Below, in pieces: positions 8,203 through 16,948 of a stretch of DNA of 64,000 nucleotides. Within the stretch, counting starts at the first letter, position 1. Every line of letters starts with the position of its first letter. A program made the translations under genes and the position numbers. The notes beneath the pieces are model-generated. The model was not told the origin of the DNA. It worked only from the letters and a program-made list of their open reading frames with translations, and ran no database searches. The stretch covers positions 18,052 to 82,051 of the forward strand of contig CAJQGR010000007.1 of assembly GCA_905477785.1 (NCBI GenBank), read 5' to 3'. The stretch is from an uncultured Hellea sp. (lineage in GTDB: Bacteria > Pseudomonadota > Alphaproteobacteria > Caulobacterales > Maricaulaceae).

Positions 8203-9092
8203 ATTTTTGCCGATAAAATGGAAGTTGCATTGTCCGGCATATCAAAAATAGCTTTATTTCCATCTAAGTAATTATCTACAAGCCATTTTGCAGATAGGAA
8301 CTTTACACTTGAAAAGCCTGATTCCTGTAAAATAGCTTCAAGTTCATGTTCATAGTATTTACTTTTTACTGGCTCACCCATATCAGTCACAACCTTCTGA
8401 AGATAATCAACAGATTTTTCTGCTATACCTCCTTCAAGTACATAGCTTGGGCTTATAAAATCCATTATTAGCTCACTACCTGATGGATGTCGGCCTAATA
8501 CTTTTAATGTAGCCCTGACAGCCTGGTCAGTTAAATACATTTGCACCCCGAGCCATGTAAAAAGAGTAACTTGGTCAGTTCTTATATCACCAACATTAAA
8601 AGCCTGTGATAAAGTTTGTTTCTCGAAATCAAATGCTACAAATTTTAAATTCTCTGGAATTTCAATGTTAGCTGCCTTGAGCTTTTGACGCTTCCAAATT
8701 TGCGTTGAAGGATGATCAACTTCGAAAACCTGGAGACCCTTAGTCAAGTCAAATCTTCTATAAGCTGTGGTATCCAATCCTGCACCCAAAATAACTAATT
8801 GCTTTATATTTTTTTGTTGCGCTAGGAGTAGTTTTTCTTCCACCACTCTACTTCTCATGCAAACAGCACAGTCAATTCTGTGCATAAAAGTATTAGCGGT
8901 TTCTAAATCACTTAAACCTTCAAAAGTCTTTATTAAATTATCAATAAAAAACTTTGCTTCAACAAAAGAGACTCCAGCTAAATCAAGTGCTAAACTATCA
9001 TTAAGAATTTTAGGTTCGGACGCGTTAGCGTTATGATAACCTCTCTGCAAAGCAGTCATAAATGCAGTTCTACTTGGTTTGCCGTCAATCAT
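8199..9092 (-). CDS. Class I SAM-dependent methyltransferase, leucine carboxyl methyltransferase-like family
   Basis: This 297-residue protein fits the TIGR00027/LCMT-type methyltransferase family found widely in actinobacteria and proteobacteria. The SAM motif VILGAGLDTTAYR (about 96-108) and the following acidic loop EVDHPSTQIWKRQKL are characteristic, as is the preceding RSRVVEEKLLL segment. The family methylates small-molecule hydroxyl or carboxyl groups, but few members have known substrates. It is the third gene of the operon NTF2-OYE-methyltransferase, and its start overlaps the OYE stop by four bases. A methyltransferase in a catabolic steroid cluster is unexpected and might protect or tag an intermediate. 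Confidence 0.8.
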   Translation of the reverse strand: MIDGKPSRTAFMTALQRGYHNANASEPKILNDSLALDLAGVSFVEAKFFIDNLIKTFEGLSDLETANTFMHRIDCAVCMRSRVVEEKLLLAQQKNIKQLVILGAGLDTTAYRRFDLTKGLQVFEVDHPSTQIWKRQKLKAANIEIPENLKFVAFDFEKQTLSQAFNVGDIRTDQVTLFTWLGVQMYLTDQAVRATLKVLGRHPSGSELIMDFISPSYVLEGGIAEKSVDYLQKVVTDMGEPVKSKYYEHELEAILQESGFSSVKFLSAKWLVDNYLDGNKAIFDMPDNATSILSAKI

Positions 9093-10138
9093 TTGTAATC
9101 AGTGTATCCTTTCGGCCCAGGGGTATAAAGTGTTTTGAAGTCAGGTAAGGATAACTCAATATTATTTTTAAACTTCTCAACAAGGGTGGGGTTAGCAATG
9201 TATGCCCTGCCAAAAGATATAGCATCTGCCTCCTTATTATTTAAAGCACGGTTTCCGCGTTCCAAATTATAACTATCATTAAGAATAACATCACCATGAA
9301 ATTTAGAAGCCAATTTAACATTATCAACTCCAGCTTTCATGCGAATAACATGCAAATAGCCAACTTTTAATTTATTCGCATATACAATAAGCTCTCTAAA
9401 AGTCTCTTCGGGGTTGCAATCTGAAAGATCATTAAAAGGGTTACCAGGACAAATACGCAGCCCAACACGACCTGCACCAATTGTTTTAATTAGGCCCTCT
9501 AAAACTTCAGTAGTAAAACGTAATCTATTTAAAAGACTACCCCCATACATATCTTGACGCAGATTAGTTCCTGTAGAAAGAAACTGTGCAGGTAGATAAC
9601 CACTTGTACAATGCAACTCCACACCATCAAAACCAGCAATGACAGCATTTTCTGCAGATTTAATATAATCTTTTATAGTTCTCTTGATCTCTACTATTGT
9701 CATTTTTTCAGGCATATCTATGGGCACCATACCCGCTACATCAGAATATATTTCACCATTTGCACGTATTGCTGAAGGTGCTAAAGTACGGGCGTTCTTT
9801 GCCTTATTATGGTAACTAGCAACACGTCCACAATGCATAATTTGCATCACAATTTTACCCCCTTTTGAATGCACAGCATCAACAACCGCCTTCCAGCCTA
9901 ATATTTGTTTATCTGTTACAATACCTGGAGTTCTGACATACCCCTTGCCATCAATATTCGGGTAAACACCCTCTGTTATGATTAACCCAGCCCCTGCTCG
10001 TTGACCATAATATAGCGCAGTAATGTCTGAGGGGGAGTCATCTTTATCCGCACGCGAGCGAGTCATAGGTGCCATTACAATTCGATTCTTGCAGAATATA
10101 TCGCCAATTGTGACCTGATCGAATAATGTTGGCATCAT
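9089..10138 (-). CDS. NADH:flavin oxidoreductase, Old Yellow Enzyme family (NemA-like ene-reductase)
   Basis: This is a 349-residue TIM-barrel flavoenzyme. FMN-site motifs are present: NRIVMAPMTRSRA at the N-terminus, YYGQRAGAGLIITEG, and AISFGRAYIANP near the C-terminus, ending in GYTDYK as in NemA/PETN reductase. The substrate-binding pair, normally HxxN or HxxH followed by GYL, reads HCTSGYLPAQFLS. The first His and the Tyr proton donor are kept, but the second His/Asn is replaced by Ser. It probably reduces an activated C=C bond, such as a steroid enone. It sits between the NTF2-like and methyltransferase genes with overlaps on both sides. The tandem ATGATG start is ambiguous by one codon. 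Confidence 0.85.
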   Translation of the reverse strand: MMPTLFDQVTIGDIFCKNRIVMAPMTRSRADKDDSPSDITALYYGQRAGAGLIITEGVYPNIDGKGYVRTPGIVTDKQILGWKAVVDAVHSKGGKIVMQIMHCGRVASYHNKAKNARTLAPSAIRANGEIYSDVAGMVPIDMPEKMTIVEIKRTIKDYIKSAENAVIAGFDGVELHCTSGYLPAQFLSTGTNLRQDMYGGSLLNRLRFTTEVLEGLIKTIGAGRVGLRICPGNPFNDLSDCNPEETFRELIVYANKLKVGYLHVIRMKAGVDNVKLASKFHGDVILNDSYNLERGNRALNNKEADAISFGRAYIANPTLVEKFKNNIELSLPDFKTLYTPGPKGYTDYK

Positions 10139-10773
10139 CTTACTCTTATTTTAGGGTCAGGGGAATTTCTACGCATCGCTTTTAAAAACTCTCCGCGTGG
10201 AGCTGGTATCGCAACTTCAGGTAAGTCATTACCACTGGGTGGATTTTTCCAAAATAAATTCCAGGAAGGAAAGAGCTCATGATAAGCTCCTTCATATTCT
10301 TCACGATCTGGCCATCGCATTTTATTTTCACCTACTGGCGGAGCATTCAAATCAGTGGCGTACCAATAACAAGGCAATCTTCGCCTAAAATACCAGGTAT
10401 CATCTATTCTTTGGTAATTATCCCAGTACATCATTTGCATTATAATCCAGTCTGTTCCGCCGTCATCTCTGGGAGTTTCATGCTCATTTTTGGAATAAAC
10501 AATACCATGGGCTGTATCCGGATCATCAAATTCTATAATATGATTACCTATATGATGAGATGTTCCGATAAACTGAAATCGCAAAGTATCATCAAGCCAG
10601 CTTTTTAATGCTTCCCTTCCGGAAGTATTTTTACTTACCCTTATATCTTCAGCAAACAAATTCACATGTGCATCTAAATCCCGCATATCTAGAGATAAGG
10701 AATACTTAGAAACTAGTTGTCGTATAGCCTCAAGAGACTCTAATCTGTCTATTCTTGCTTCAAACTTGTTCAT
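10135..10773 (-). CDS. NTF2-like (SnoaL-like) protein, long form
   Basis: This is a 212-residue protein when begun at the inner ATG (MNKFEARIDRLESLEAIRQL). A GGGAG five bases upstream supports that start over the track's position nine residues earlier. The N-terminal helix-turn and the beta strands (AHGIVYSKNEHE, DNYQRIDDTWYFRRR) fit the NTF2/SnoaL fold. A C-terminal extension of about 60 residues rich in Trp and Pro is extra compared with its shorter relatives here. It leads the minus-strand operon NTF2-OYE-methyltransferase and diverges from the hsaB-like gene. Its function is unknown; isomerase, dehydratase or hydroxylase-partner roles are possible. Confidence 0.75.
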   Translation of the reverse strand: MNKFEARIDRLESLEAIRQLVSKYSLSLDMRDLDAHVNLFAEDIRVSKNTSGREALKSWLDDTLRFQFIGTSHHIGNHIIEFDDPDTAHGIVYSKNEHETPRDDGGTDWIIMQMMYWDNYQRIDDTWYFRRRLPCYWYATDLNAPPVGENKMRWPDREEYEGAYHELFPSWNLFWKNPPSGNDLPEVAIPAPRGEFLKAMRRNSPDPKIRVR

Positions 10774-10807
10774 TCTTACTCCCATGCTATATATTAACAT
10801 AATGAAC

Positions 10808-10876
10808 TACGCAATTTACTCTATTCTTTTGACTTATAACTTATTTTGCGTATTTTATTAGCATGTTTACTACGCA
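10808..10876 (+). promoter_or_regulatory. Three-box element C, facing hsaB-like operon
   Basis: The order is TACGCA (10808-10813), N33, TGCGTA (10847-10852), N18, TACGCA (10871-10876), an exact match to element F. The last box ends eight bases before the ATG of the flavin reductase gene. No Shine-Dalgarno is visible between box and ATG, suggesting a leaderless or near-leaderless transcript. Sharing this element with hsaA explains how the separated oxygenase and reductase genes could be co-expressed. Confidence 0.78.
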
Positions 10877-10884
10877 AATTTACA

Positions 10885-11835
10885 ATGTCCAAGATTAATC
10901 CAAATAATTTTCGCAATGCACTCGGTCAGTTTGCAACTGGTGTTACTATAGTTACAACAGTCGACGATACAAACCTTCCTGTTGGTGTCACTGCTAGCAG
11001 CTTCAATTCTGTTTCTTTAGACCCTCCTTTAGTTTTATGGTCTTTATCAAAGAATGCAAAGTCTATGCCAGCATATCAAAATTCTGGTGGATTTAATGTC
11101 CATGTACTAGCAAGTCATCAAATGGATTTATCCAATAAATTTGCCCGTAGCGAAGAGGACAAATTTGAAAATGTAGAATGGAGTCGTTGTAAAGAGGGAA
11201 TGCCAGTTTTAGCTGAATACGCCGCTCTATTTAAATGTAAAACTAATTTTCAATACGAAGGGGGAGATCATATTATCTTTGTTGGTGAAGTAATTAGTTA
11301 TGAAACCAATGATTTACCTGTATTAGTTTTTCATGCTGGAAAATACGCATATGCTAAACAAAAGCCTATTAAACATGAGCCACAGCCTGCAGGAATTGAT
11401 CTGGGGTTAGGACAATTTTCAAATGATTTTCTTTTATATTTATTATCAAGAGCGCATTTTCAAACAAGTTTCCCTGTTAGAAAAGAGTGCCTAAAAATGG
11501 GTGTAAGTGAACCGGAATATTTTTGTTTATCATTACTTTCTATGAGCGGACCAATTCCAAAAAAAGAAATTATCGGCCGTTTAGAGCACACAGGTCATCA
11601 CCCTGACTCTGAGATATTCGCACGTCTAGCACGTAAAAAATATATTGATACAAACAACAATAATATATGTATTTCAAAAAAAGGGCGTCAAATTTTTATT
11701 AAAATTCTAGCTCAATCTAAAGCTCTGGAAGAGCAACTTCTTAAGCATTTTTCAAATGATGAGCTGTTAGAGGCTAATAACTTTCTAAAAAAAATAATTA
11801 AAATTACTGGATCAGATATTCCAGAGCTATGGTAG
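10885..11835 (+). CDS. hsaB: Two-domain flavin reductase (HsaB-like) with C-terminal MarR-like winged-helix domain
   Basis: From the inner ATG (MSKINPNNFR) this is 316 residues. Residues about 5-165 form a flavin reductase domain with the signatures ALGQFATGVTIVTT, GVTASSFNSVSLDPPLVLWSL and GDHIIFVGEVISY, as in HsaB, TesA1 and HpaC-type reductases. Residues about 180-316 add a winged-helix domain resembling MarR. HsaB itself is shorter. The same two-domain layout and almost the same length occur in the HPA hydroxylase reductase C1 of Acinetobacter, where the tail senses the phenolic substrate. It should supply reduced flavin to the HsaA-like oxygenase at 2043. I chose 10885 because the track's start lies inside the promoter boxes. 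Confidence 0.82.
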   Translation: MSKINPNNFRNALGQFATGVTIVTTVDDTNLPVGVTASSFNSVSLDPPLVLWSLSKNAKSMPAYQNSGGFNVHVLASHQMDLSNKFARSEEDKFENVEWSRCKEGMPVLAEYAALFKCKTNFQYEGGDHIIFVGEVISYETNDLPVLVFHAGKYAYAKQKPIKHEPQPAGIDLGLGQFSNDFLLYLLSRAHFQTSFPVRKECLKMGVSEPEYFCLSLLSMSGPIPKKEIIGRLEHTGHHPDSEIFARLARKKYIDTNNNNICISKKGRQIFIKILAQSKALEEQLLKHFSNDELLEANNFLKKIIKITGSDIPELW

Positions 11836-11843
11836 GTTTAAAT

Positions 11844-12596
11844 ATGCTCAAAAATAAAGTTGCGTTAATTACGGGTGGAGGCCAAGGTATTGGCCAAGGA
11901 ATAGCCAAATCATTAGCTAAACAAGGTGCAAACATAGTTGTAACTGGAAGAACATTAGAAAAATGTGAAAATACTGTTGATCTTCTCAAGCCTTTAAATG
12001 TTGATACATTACCAATCCGGTGCGATGTAAAGTCTACCAGAGATTTAGAAAATTGTATTGACCTTACAATTAAAAAATTTGGTCGCTTAGATATTCTAGT
12101 GAATAATGCCCAAGAAGTAGCACGCGGGCCTCTACTAAATATTTCAGATACACAGATAAATGATAATTGGAATTCCGGTCCATTAGCAACTTTTCGCCTG
12201 ATGAAAATGGCATATCCACATCTAGTTCAAAGCAAAGGAAATATAATTAATTTGTGCAGCTCCGTAATGAAAAGGTGGGATGTTAGCACTTACGGTGTAT
12301 ATGCTGCCGTGAAAGCTGCAACCCAGCAACTTACTCGGGCTGCCGCAAATGAATGGGGTAAAGATGGCATTAGAGTCAATGCAATAATGCCTCATGCAAA
12401 ATCACCAGCACTTGCAGGATGGATGGATGCAAACCCAGTTGAAGCAAAACACTTTCAAGCTAGCATACCACTTGGTTATGTTGGTGATTGCGAACAAGAT
12501 ATAGGTGAATTTGTTGCAATGATGTGTAGTGATGGAGCACGCTACTTATCAGGTCAAACTATAGCACTTGATGGCGGACAGGTTTTTATAGGTTAG
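11844..12596 (+). CDS. SDR family oxidoreductase
   Basis: This is a short-chain dehydrogenase of about 250 residues. It carries GGGQGIGQG for the cofactor, a catalytic Ser in LCSSVM, and YAAVK for the Tyr-Lys pair. The usual NNAG motif reads NNAQ. The C-terminus YLSGQTIALDGGQVF is standard. I prefer the ATG at 11844, with TAGG before it, to the one at 11829, which lies inside the end of the hsaB-like gene. It is the second gene of the hsaB-led operon, three bases from the next SDR. The substrate is unknown; a ring or side-chain alcohol is likely. Confidence 0.85.
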   Translation: MLKNKVALITGGGQGIGQGIAKSLAKQGANIVVTGRTLEKCENTVDLLKPLNVDTLPIRCDVKSTRDLENCIDLTIKKFGRLDILVNNAQEVARGPLLNISDTQINDNWNSGPLATFRLMKMAYPHLVQSKGNIINLCSSVMKRWDVSTYGVYAAVKAATQQLTRAAANEWGKDGIRVNAIMPHAKSPALAGWMDANPVEAKHFQASIPLGYVGDCEQDIGEFVAMMCSDGARYLSGQTIALDGGQVFIG

Positions 12597-12598
12597 TT

Positions 12599-13315
12599 AT
12601 GTTTGATTTAAATGGACGAAAAGCTTTAATAACTGGGGCTGGACAAGGAATGGGGTTTGGAATTGCAAAAGCCTTAAAAGATGCTGGAGCAGATGTTTAC
12701 ATTAATGATTTGTATAAAGGTCGTGCTGAAAAAGCCGCTAAAGATATTGATGCCATGGCAGTTCCAGGCGATATAACTAATGCAGAGGTTCGTAATGATT
12801 TTTTAAAAATTACAGGAAATATAGATATTTTAATTAATAATGCTGGTGTTCCTGTTAAGATGCCAACCAGTTTAAATCATGCACATAAACTTAAAGAAAC
12901 TGACTATCAAAGACAACTTGACCTAAATTTTAATTCAATACGTGGACTATGTATGATGTATCTACCAGAGATGAAAAAGCGTAAACATGGTCGTATATTA
13001 ATAATAACATCAGAATCGCACAGATTAGGATTTTCTATGGGCTTATCCCATTATGCATCAGCAAAATCAGCAGCTCTTGGATATATGCGCCAATTAGCTT
13101 CTGAGGTTGGGAGCTTTGGAATAACCATTAATGCCCTATCTCTTGGTTCAATGAACAATTTTGATGGCCATGAACGAGCAGCTTATAGTACAATGGTAGG
13201 TAGAGCTGGCACACCACAAGATGTAGGAGCAGCATCCTTATATCTCTGCTCTAATGAAGCAAGCTGGATGACAGGGCAAACTATACCTCTTAATGGTGGA
13301 GCCTGCACCGCCTAA
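12599..13315 (+). CDS. SDR family oxidoreductase
   Basis: This is a 238-residue short-chain dehydrogenase with GAGQGMGFG at the N-terminus, NNAG in the central strand, and the SESHRLG...YASAK catalytic segment, all intact. It ends with MTGQTIPLNGG, as in 3-oxoacyl-ACP-reductase-like SDRs. It follows the previous SDR by two bases and closes the hsaB operon. Its stop lies nine bases from the convergent sulfotransferase-family gene, leaving no room for a separate terminator. The pair of adjacent SDRs may act on successive intermediates; the substrate is not readable. Confidence 0.87.
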   Translation: MFDLNGRKALITGAGQGMGFGIAKALKDAGADVYINDLYKGRAEKAAKDIDAMAVPGDITNAEVRNDFLKITGNIDILINNAGVPVKMPTSLNHAHKLKETDYQRQLDLNFNSIRGLCMMYLPEMKKRKHGRILIITSESHRLGFSMGLSHYASAKSAALGYMRQLASEVGSFGITINALSLGSMNNFDGHERAAYSTMVGRAGTPQDVGAASLYLCSNEASWMTGQTIPLNGGACTA

Positions 13316-13324
13316 TGAATTTCT

Positions 13325-14653
13325 TCAAACCTCTACCTCAACAGGAAAAGCTTTATAGTAAAAATCAAAACGCTCCCTAATTTCCTCAGGTTGGACACCA
13401 AAGTGTTTCTTTAAATTATAACTGACACGGCCATTCTTTCCACGGGGGTGAGCTTTAATAAAAGCATTCATCTCATTCTTTGCTTTCCTAGTTAATTCAA
13501 GGCCATGTAAATCATATATCTTCTCGATAGTATTCATATCGCCCGCCATAAATTCATGAAAAAGTACATCCAAGCTTTGCTCAGGTCTCCAAAGATGTCT
13601 ATCACGCACGCACGCCCGTAACAGAGATTCAATTCGGTTAGTCCAATACTCAATAACGTTTGATGTATCTACAGAGGTTCTTAGAATTCTATGGCCATAA
13701 GCAATCATTGTAGCTGTAGATTGAATAACAGCAACTGGGTCTCGATGGGTTATAATTGCAGTGGCATCAGGCATCACAGACTTAAGAATTGGTAACTGTT
13801 CAGGGTTCTGAACGCATTTTAGTACCCAACATTTATCAGCGTCAGAATCGATTTGTAAAAGCTTTAAAATTTTGATCATGTAAGCATAGTGAGGGGTCTG
13901 ATCTTTAGAAAAATAATAATCGCGATAACTAGGCACCATAGATGTCCATTCAAATTGATTAGAGCCAAAATTAAAAGTCATAAGCTCTAATTCTTCATGT
14001 ATGTGATCTGGGTTCATTGGATGCATTGCCGCCAAATCAGGACCCATTATTTGCATTCCTGACCATCTAGCACTACATCTTAAATAACGCGGGTCATCTT
14101 GCACCAAACTATCACCACTATTTAAAAGCCTCATTAAAAATCTAGATGATAACTTAAGTCCAATACTTGCTTTTTCTTTGCCTGGTGCATGGAAAGGTTC
14201 TTGAGCAAGCCATAGAGGAAGAGACATAAAACGAGAGTCTGATGCTAATAAATTTACTAAATGTGTAGTACCAGAGCGAGGTAGGCCAGAAACAGAAAGT
14301 GGTTTTTTAATTTTGATTTTTTCATAATCTGGATTTTCCTTGATTTTATTTTGAATAATCAAGTGATTACTTGCGCATCTTACCAAATCCTTAAAACATT
14401 GCTGCTCACCTATACCAGATAACTCTTTATCACTCTTATAAGCATCGAGTAATACTTGAAGGGCTTCCCTAAAACTTTCATCTCCAAAATCGGATAACCC
14501 TGTTTGTTTTTTAGCTGCATCCAGTACTGCAGCTTGCGTAAAATTGATTTTACCTTTCTTTGAATTACTCAACGCAATTTTTTGTAAAAATGTTAATTTA
14601 GGACTATCTAAATCATCAAAAATTATTTCTTTTTGCGTACGCTTACTTAACAT
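13325..14653 (-). CDS. Sulfotransferase-family protein
   Basis: This 442-residue protein has the sulfotransferase 5'-phosphosulfate loop VSGLPRSGTTHLVNLLASD (about 117-135) and the later segment AIITHRDPVAVIQSTATM, which matches the 3'-phosphate-binding region. It has no signal peptide, so it is cytoplasmic. The family transfers sulfate from PAPS to hydroxyl groups, although many bacterial members are untested. It is the last gene of the minus-strand operon SDR-MFS-lipoprotein esterase-sulfotransferase, which carries three-box element D. A second, shorter relative lies at 20652. A PAPS-dependent enzyme within a catabolic island is unusual and may modify or store the steroid. Confidence 0.8.
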   Translation of the reverse strand: MLSKRTQKEIIFDDLDSPKLTFLQKIALSNSKKGKINFTQAAVLDAAKKQTGLSDFGDESFREALQVLLDAYKSDKELSGIGEQQCFKDLVRCASNHLIIQNKIKENPDYEKIKIKKPLSVSGLPRSGTTHLVNLLASDSRFMSLPLWLAQEPFHAPGKEKASIGLKLSSRFLMRLLNSGDSLVQDDPRYLRCSARWSGMQIMGPDLAAMHPMNPDHIHEELELMTFNFGSNQFEWTSMVPSYRDYYFSKDQTPHYAYMIKILKLLQIDSDADKCWVLKCVQNPEQLPILKSVMPDATAIITHRDPVAVIQSTATMIAYGHRILRTSVDTSNVIEYWTNRIESLLRACVRDRHLWRPEQSLDVLFHEFMAGDMNTIEKIYDLHGLELTRKAKNEMNAFIKAHPRGKNGRVSYNLKKHFGVQPEEIRERFDFYYKAFPVEVEV

Positions 14654-14656
14654 TAA

Positions 14657-15790
14657 TCAGAGTCCAAATATTTTCTTGATAAAGTTCATTTGTATCTCCT
14701 TACTTTTTTTATCGGCTTCAGGATTGTTTCCAACAATATAACCTTGACCAAGGCAAGACCCTGCTAATTCTCCTAATCCAGCTCTGATCTTTGCACGTTG
14801 ACCTCTACTCATACCGGAAGCGGGGTTAAAACGACTAGACTTTCCATTAACCAAAAAAGTGCCATCTGAATCAAATGAAAATTTGCAATCTTTTACAAAG
14901 CTTCCAGAAAAATTACTTAAAGGTTCAGAATTTTCCCAGGCATGCCCAGCACCATGAATTACATGACTTTCAACGCTGCTACCGCCCATTATAATTTCTT
15001 TATAAACTTCTTGGCATAGCTCTGGGTCAACCGAATTGTCGCTATCTCCATGTATGGCTAAATAAGGTGCACCCGTAGTAACTTTATGACCTAATGTTTG
15101 GTGACATGGGCCATAAATATCCATGTGCAAAGCAAAAGGTGAAGTATTTGGAGCCATTATTTTTTTTAAACGATCATCCAAAACATATCTAGCTCCCATT
15201 CCTCCATAACTATAACCAGTAATTCCAATACGGGAAGGATCTATTGCTGGGTGGGTAGAGAGAATTTTTAAAGCTGAATATGCATCAGACATTATGTCAA
15301 CTTCAGTAGCAATCATTGTTTTCATAACATAAGGCGTATCCTTAGTAACACCCCGTGGTTCATAATAATCAATGATTAATGCCGCTATACCATTCTCGGA
15401 AAAAAGTTTGGCATAACCGTTTTCTCTACCATTTTTTATTCCTCCAGAACCATGCATTATAATAACTGCAGGAACAGGATTCTTTTTACTAGCACCATCG
15501 GGCATAACTAGCTTTGCTTTACCTGTATGCACTTGTAATTCGTCGTAACCATTTAATACTCTGGAAAAATCATAAGGGCTCTTTATGGAGTAATAGATAT
15601 AGCCGGAAACGCCCTCATCAAGTTTTGTCTTGGGTGTGGGGTAATCAGGAAATTTTGGTAATTGTAGTTCATCAAAAGATGAAGAAACGCTAGAAATTTT
15701 CACCTTTGGTTTTTGGGGTTCCGTATCTTGGAAGCTGCAAGAAGCAATTATAAGCGATAATCCAATTAAATAATACTTATACAAAATCAC
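14657..15790 (-). CDS. Lipoprotein alpha/beta hydrolase, dienelactone-hydrolase-like
   Basis: This is a 377-residue exported protein. The N-terminus has a short hydrophobic signal and a lipobox IIASC with Cys18, so it should be membrane-anchored. The alpha/beta hydrolase core shows IIMHGSGG for the oxyanion hole, the nucleophile GYSYGGMG, the acid in GDSDNSVD and the base in GAGHAWE. This is a complete triad of the dienelactone hydrolase type. The C-terminal 90 residues are less typical. It likely cleaves an ester or lactone outside the cytoplasm, such as a conjugated or esterified sterol. It lies between an MFS gene (four-base overlap) and a sulfotransferase-family gene. Confidence 0.8.
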   Translation of the reverse strand: MILYKYYLIGLSLIIASCSFQDTEPQKPKVKISSVSSSFDELQLPKFPDYPTPKTKLDEGVSGYIYYSIKSPYDFSRVLNGYDELQVHTGKAKLVMPDGASKKNPVPAVIIMHGSGGIKNGRENGYAKLFSENGIAALIIDYYEPRGVTKDTPYVMKTMIATEVDIMSDAYSALKILSTHPAIDPSRIGITGYSYGGMGARYVLDDRLKKIMAPNTSPFALHMDIYGPCHQTLGHKVTTGAPYLAIHGDSDNSVDPELCQEVYKEIIMGGSSVESHVIHGAGHAWENSEPLSNFSGSFVKDCKFSFDSDGTFLVNGKSSRFNPASGMSRGQRAKIRAGLGELAGSCLGQGYIVGNNPEADKKSKEIQMNFIKKIFGL

Positions 15791-16947
15791 CCTCCAAGAA
15801 ATTCATTGTTATCAACTGGATTAGGTTTAGTTAGAAAGATCAAAATTGAAGGTAGTAATGAACAAATAAAAACCAACATATAAAGACTGCTGGTGCTACC
15901 CCCTTCTAGGAGGCGTCCCGCTATCTTACCACCAAAAATCATAGAAATACCAAAAGACATTGGAACCAATACAACAAGTTTATTTGATACATCAAATCTA
16001 ACAATAGCCGCTGTTTGATAAAGACAACCTAGTGTAAAACCAAACTCCCATATCCAACTAGAGATCATAAAAATTGTAAAGTTTTTAGCTGTAAATAATC
16101 CTATAACACCTACAATTAGAATTAGGAAAGCATATAAATGAGGCATACGTAAACCCGCTTTAGCACCTATGATGGCACCCAAAACACCTGCTCCACCGCC
16201 AAGCCATTTTAAGACACCAAACATCATACCATTTTGAGCATCTGTAGGTGAAAATTTTTGTGCAATAATATAAAGAAAGAAGAACAATCCTACATTTGCA
16301 AGAAGGTATATCGTAAATATCAAAAGAACAGACCAGCTAGATCCTGATTTTCGCCAACTTGGAAAACCTTTAAGTTTTTCAACTGTCTTAGATGTACTAT
16401 GTTTAGGAAAAGCACATACACCTATTCCCAAAAAAATAGTAAATACAGCCATGCCAAACATAGCACCTGTAAAGCCTGCATTAGAAACAAAAAATGAAGG
16501 AAGAAAAACTAAAAATAACCCAATTGAAAGTAACTCCACAGACAACCGAGTACCATAAGCACGCTCTGGATCAGGCATATCAGCTAAGACTCTCATTGCC
16601 AGGGCAATAGCTAGAGCACAGAAAAAACCAAAAACTAAAAATCCAAAATAAATGTAATCACGAGGCAATCCCATTGATACTAAAAAAGAAAAAGCAACTG
16701 CTAAAATTATAAAAAAAGCTGTTTTCTGCCATTGAAAACTATCAACCCAAAGTGGACCTGTTAAAGTTCCGGCAAGATAACCCACACCTGCCATAAGTGA
16801 TAAATTACCTAATTCAGCATTATTAAAGCCAAAGGCTTCTCCTGCTGTTCCTAATAAAATAGGCATTGTATTAAACACTAATCCGCCGATAGCAGAGACC
16901 ATAGATACTGCAATAATAATTGTTATATTAGCCTTCAATAATCTCAC
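15787..16947 (-). CDS. Major facilitator superfamily transporter
   Basis: This is a 386-residue hydrophobic protein with about twelve membrane segments. A short basic/amphipathic loop (ERAYGTRLSVELL) and a longer central loop around residues 185-205 divide two six-helix halves. No motif allows a substrate call. It follows the SDR gene by one base and overlaps the lipoprotein esterase gene by four, so import of the product released by that esterase is a reasonable guess. It belongs to the operon facing three-box element D. Confidence 0.8.
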   Translation of the reverse strand: MRLLKANITIIIAVSMVSAIGGLVFNTMPILLGTAGEAFGFNNAELGNLSLMAGVGYLAGTLTGPLWVDSFQWQKTAFFIILAVAFSFLVSMGLPRDYIYFGFLVFGFFCALAIALAMRVLADMPDPERAYGTRLSVELLSIGLFLVFLPSFFVSNAGFTGAMFGMAVFTIFLGIGVCAFPKHSTSKTVEKLKGFPSWRKSGSSWSVLLIFTIYLLANVGLFFFLYIIAQKFSPTDAQNGMMFGVLKWLGGGAGVLGAIIGAKAGLRMPHLYAFLILIVGVIGLFTAKNFTIFMISSWIWEFGFTLGCLYQTAAIVRFDVSNKLVVLVPMSFGISMIFGGKIAGRLLEGGSTSSLYMLVFICSLLPSILIFLTKPNPVDNNEFLGG

Positions 16948-16948
16948 T

